Source: Pseudomonas fluorescens
Lineage (GTDB): Bacteria; Pseudomonadota; Gammaproteobacteria; Pseudomonadales; Pseudomonadaceae
DNA: 64,000 nucleotides
Assembly: GCF_902498195.1 (NCBI RefSeq)
Contig: NZ_CABVIY010000003.1
Span: 836,785-900,784, forward strand
Reading direction: 5' to 3'
The position numbers were made by a program, and so were the translations under genes. Each line of letters starts with the position of its first letter. Positions within the stretch are counted from its first letter, which is position 1. A model generated the notes under the pieces. The model ran no database searches. It had not been told where the DNA came from and saw only the letters and a list, made by a program, of their open reading frames with translations. Shown one piece after another: positions 61,558 to 64,000 of the stretch.

Positions 61558-61576
61558 CATCGTCCGGAAAGACTAC
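61558..61576 (-). promoter_or_regulatory. Operator-like 19-mer, site 6 (DUF1329 gene)
   Basis: Coding-strand GTAGTCTTTCCGGACGATG, centred 75 bp upstream of the start, in the short gap after the ligase gene. Confidence 0.65.
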
Positions 61577-61583
61577 GCAGGCG

Positions 61584-63266
61584 TCATGCGCCCAACTTTT
61601 CTTGCAGTTGCGCCTTGAGGACCTTGCCGGTGGCATTGCGCGGCAAGGGTTCGAATACCCGATAAACCTGTGCCGGCACTTTGTAGGCGGCCAGGCGCTC
61701 GGCGATGAACCCGCGCACTTGGGTTTCCTGGGGCAGTGTCGAGGCCTGGCCATGCACGGCCAGCCCCACGGTTTCACCCAGCAACGGGTCGGCGATGGCG
61801 AAGGCAGCGGCCTCCAGGACGCCGGGCATATCGAGGATGCAGGTTTCGACTTCCGCGGCGGAGATCTTCTCGCCGCCACGGTTGATCAACTCCTTGACTC
61901 GGCCGGTGATGTGCAGGAACCCTTCTTCGTCGAGGTAACCGATATCGCCGGTGTCGAGCCATCCGTCGCGCAGGCTGTGCGCGGTGATCTCGGGCAGGTT
62001 CCAGTAGGCGCTCATCAGGGTCGGCGAACGCAGCCAGATCACCCCGGGGGTGCCCGCCGGTTGGGGCTGGCCGGGGTTGTCGCCGATATGAATATCGACA
62101 ATCGGCAACGCCCAGCCCGCCGTGGCCGGTTTGTAGACGAACTGGTCGCCGCCAATCGCCGCGCCGATGCCGTTGCTTTCGGTCAGGCCGTAGCCGGCAC
62201 CGCCGATCACGTCGGGCTTGATCCTGAGCATGTCGTCGAGCACGTTGGCCGACGATGCGCCGCCGCCCAGGCCCAGGCCGAACAGGCTGGCGGTGTGCTC
62301 ACTGCCGAAGCGCGGCGAGGCCAGCAACTGCTGAATCATCACCGGCGCCCCGTTGAACTGGGTGCAGCGCTCGTCGCGGATCAGGTCGATGGCGCGTTCG
62401 ACATCCCACTTGTACATCAGCATCAAGCGGCGGCCACCGCGCAGGGCCGACAAAAACTGTGCGTGCAGGCCACTGACGTGGAACAGCGGAACGGCCGCCA
62501 GGGTCGTCGGCGCAAAGCCGCTGTTGATCACCACGCCAATCCGCTCGGGCGAACTCATGGCGCAAAACGCACCCTGGAATTCCAGCGCGGTCAGCGCCTG
62601 GCAAATCGCCCGGTGGCTGGACACGGCGCCCTTGGCACGGCTGGTGGTCCCGGAGGTGTAGAGAATCAGCGCCGATGCGTCGGGATCGATGTCCAGCGTC
62701 GGCAACGGCAAGGCCGGGGCGCTGACCAGATCTTCGAATCGCAGGCCGTACTCGGGCAACGACCCTGCCTGGGCCCCGACGACAATCGTGGCCCGCTGTT
62801 CACGGACCAGGTCGTCGTGCAGGACATTGAGGCGCGCTTCATCGCACAGCAGCAGGCGCGAACCGCTGTCCTGCAACGCGTATTGCAGCTCATCGCGCAG
62901 GCCCCAGCTGTTGAGTGGCACACACACACCGCCGCAGCGCTGGATGGCGGCGAAGGCCACCAGCCACGCCGGCTGGTTACGCATGGCAATCGCCACCCGC
63001 TCGCCCGGTCGCACGCCAAAACGCGCGACCATCTGCCCGGCCAGGCGGTCGACCTGATCGAAGAACTGATTGAAAGTCAGGCGTTGCGCTTGCCAGACCA
63101 GAAACTCACGGTCGCCATGGGCCCGGCCGGCGTCGATCACCTGCAACAGGTCGTGGGGAGCGTGGCGGAAGTAGCGTGGAGCGCCGTCATCCGGCGTCAC
63201 CACTTCAAAGGGCGAGCCGGGGGCGATCAGTTGTCGCCACACGGTTTGCCAGCGTTCAATGCTCAT
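61584..63266 (-). CDS. Class-I AMP-forming acyl-CoA ligase
   Basis: 560 residues with P-loop LILYTSGTTSRAKGAV, GYGLTESNG, the hinge DTGDIGYLDEEGFLHITGRVKELINRGGEKISAAEVE and the terminal lysine block PRNATGKVLKAQL. It differs from both other ligases in the window, so three acids or three stages may need activation. ATG 63266 has GGAG 10 nt upstream, with AATAAAAA between it and the start; the longer frame comes from the tandem REP array. It has no operator-like site of its own. Confidence 0.9.
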   Translation of the reverse strand: MSIERWQTVWRQLIAPGSPFEVVTPDDGAPRYFRHAPHDLLQVIDAGRAHGDREFLVWQAQRLTFNQFFDQVDRLAGQMVARFGVRPGERVAIAMRNQPAWLVAFAAIQRCGGVCVPLNSWGLRDELQYALQDSGSRLLLCDEARLNVLHDDLVREQRATIVVGAQAGSLPEYGLRFEDLVSAPALPLPTLDIDPDASALILYTSGTTSRAKGAVSSHRAICQALTALEFQGAFCAMSSPERIGVVINSGFAPTTLAAVPLFHVSGLHAQFLSALRGGRRLMLMYKWDVERAIDLIRDERCTQFNGAPVMIQQLLASPRFGSEHTASLFGLGLGGGASSANVLDDMLRIKPDVIGGAGYGLTESNGIGAAIGGDQFVYKPATAGWALPIVDIHIGDNPGQPQPAGTPGVIWLRSPTLMSAYWNLPEITAHSLRDGWLDTGDIGYLDEEGFLHITGRVKELINRGGEKISAAEVETCILDMPGVLEAAAFAIADPLLGETVGLAVHGQASTLPQETQVRGFIAERLAAYKVPAQVYRVFEPLPRNATGKVLKAQLQEKLGA

Positions 63267-63267
63267 C

Positions 63268-63275
63268 TTTTTATT
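63268..63275 (-). promoter_or_regulatory. CA-like motif before the third CoA ligase
   Basis: AATAAAAA between the ribosome site and the start codon; fits AAnAAnAA, with A in one spacer position. Confidence 0.3.
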
Positions 63276-63299
63276 CTCCAGAACAGCGAAAATTCCTGT

Positions 63300-64000
63300 G
63301 GCTGCGGGCTGCACCTTCCACATCCTCATTGCCTGACACCCCGCCTTCGCGAGCAGGCTCGCTCCCACAGGGGGTTGGGGCGTATGCAGGTACCGCGTAC
63401 ACCCCCGATCCTTGTGGGAGCGGGCTTGCTCGCGAAGGGGCCGGCACTTTCAATATCTTCATCGCCTGACACCCCGCCTTCGCGAGCAAGCCCGCTCCCA
63501 CAGGGGGTTGGGTGGATGCGGATACCGGGTACGACCGAGATCCTTGTGGGAGCGGGCTTGCTCGCGAAGGGGCCGGCACTTTCAACATCTTCATCGCCTG
63601 ACACTCCGTCTTCGCGAGCAAGCCCGCTCCCACAGGGGGTTGGGTGGATGCGGATACCGGGTACGACCCAGATCCTTGTGGGAGCGAGCCTGCTCGCGAA
63701 GGGGCCGGCACTTTCAACATCTTCATCGCCTGACACTCCGTCTTCGCGAGCAAGCCCGCTCCCACAGGGGATTGGGTGAATGCGGATACCGGGTACGACC
63801 GAGATCCTTGTGGGAGCGGGCTTGCTCGCGAAGGGGCCGGCACATCCAACATCTTCATCGCCTGACACCCCGCCTTCGCGAGCAAGCCCGCTCCCACAGG
63901 GGGTTGGGTGGATGCGGATACCGGGTACGACCCAGATCCTTGTGGGAGCGAGCCTGCTCGCGAAGGGGCCGGCACTTTCAACATCTTCATCGCCTGACAC
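63300..64000. repeat. Tandem array of REP doublets, 132-bp period
   Basis: The GTGGGAGCG[GA]GC unit start recurs at 63414, 63546, 63678, 63810 and 63942, exactly 132 bp apart; a degenerate copy precedes 63414. Each unit has an inverted REP pair around GGCCGGCACTTTCAACATC plus a spacer with GGATGCGGATACCGGGTACGACC. Because 132 is divisible by 3, minus-strand frames stay open and mimic a 44-residue-repeat protein. The array runs off the window; no gene is seen. Confidence 0.95.

Noticed and set aside
60110..61879. DUF1329 protein extended upstream to 61879
   Set aside because: The extension runs antisense-frame over the CoA ligase gene; the signal peptide and AAGGAGG site place the start at 61492.
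63326..64000. Long minus-strand frame with 44-residue repeats, like a surface repeat protein
   Set aside because: The 132-bp REP array happens to have a period divisible by three, and other frames are open as well. The repeated unit is an inverted REP pair, not a coding repeat.
63300..64000. CRISPR array
   Set aside because: The repeats are contiguous 132-bp units with near-identical spacers, and no cas genes are present.
1..64000. rRNA, tRNA, insertion sequence or prophage
   Set aside because: No cloverleaf, transposase, integrase or phage-like genes were recognised; small tRNAs could still be missed by eye, but none was evident in the intergenic regions.

Overview
The window looks like the chromosome of a Pseudomonas of the fluorescens/putida lineage. 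It is visibly GC-rich, and its intergenic spaces hold many REP-type doublets of the form GTAGGAGCGAGC...GCTCGCTCCTAC. I call 48 protein-coding genes and see no rRNA, tRNA, insertion sequence or CRISPR array. Coordinates follow the most likely start codons; several ORFs are open further upstream only because they read through repeats.

Layout. 0-4.8 kb: a folate-linked C1 module (DUF1989-GcvT fusion, APC permease, FolD). 4.9-16 kb: a short-chain dehydrogenase (SDR), a KstD-like flavoprotein, a Tat-exported amidase, an aldehyde dehydrogenase-chemoreceptor pair and, divergently, a flavin reductase-MFS-TetR operon. 16.7-20 kb: miscellaneous genes (LLM flavoprotein, LysR, cupin, NIPSNAP). 20.1-27.2 kb: an aspartoacylase-like enzyme, a BetI-like TetR, an EamA exporter and a polar amino-acid ABC system whose ATPase is fused to an aminotransferase. 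28-47 kb: an enoate reductase, a DUF1302 outer-membrane protein, a FadD3-like ligase, a KshB-like reductase, an HsaA-like monooxygenase, a 7alpha-HSDH-like SDR, the hydratase/acetaldehyde dehydrogenase/aldolase trio of meta-cleavage pathways, a 3alpha-HSD-like SDR, a LuxR-type regulator, an RND-type MMPL protein and a YCF48 beta-propeller. 48.6-63.3 kb: a DUF35-MaoC/thiolase-like pair, a second DUF1302 protein, a metallo-hydrolase, a FATP-type CoA ligase, a second enoate reductase, an MFS carrier, a second 3alpha-HSD-like SDR, a DUF1329 protein and a third CoA ligase.

How it fits together. Most of 5-63 kb resembles a dispersed catabolic regulon for a steroid-like or other polycyclic/terpenoid substrate. 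In support of one regulon, a 19-bp sequence with consensus YTAGTCYnnnnnGACGATG (an imperfect dyad TMGTCC-N4-GGACGA) lies 55-155 bp upstream of eleven genes or operons of exactly this set, always in the same orientation relative to the gene. Nine of the catabolic genes also carry AAnAAnAA motifs near the start codon, like those bound by Hfq/Crc in Pseudomonas catabolite repression. Genes expected for full steroid ring cleavage (Rieske KshA, extradiol dioxygenase HsaC, C-C hydrolase HsaD) are absent from the window, so the substrate is unresolved.

A second regulon is visible: the palindrome TTGAACGAGTGTTCAA sits between the BetI-like TetR gene and the aspartoacylase-like gene, and recurs (15/16) before the aminotransferase-ABC fusion operon 6 kb away. 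Finally, about 4.5 kb of the window is made of six mosaic intergenic elements built from roughly 310-bp inverted arms around REP doublets, and the right end is a 132-bp-period tandem array of REP doublets.
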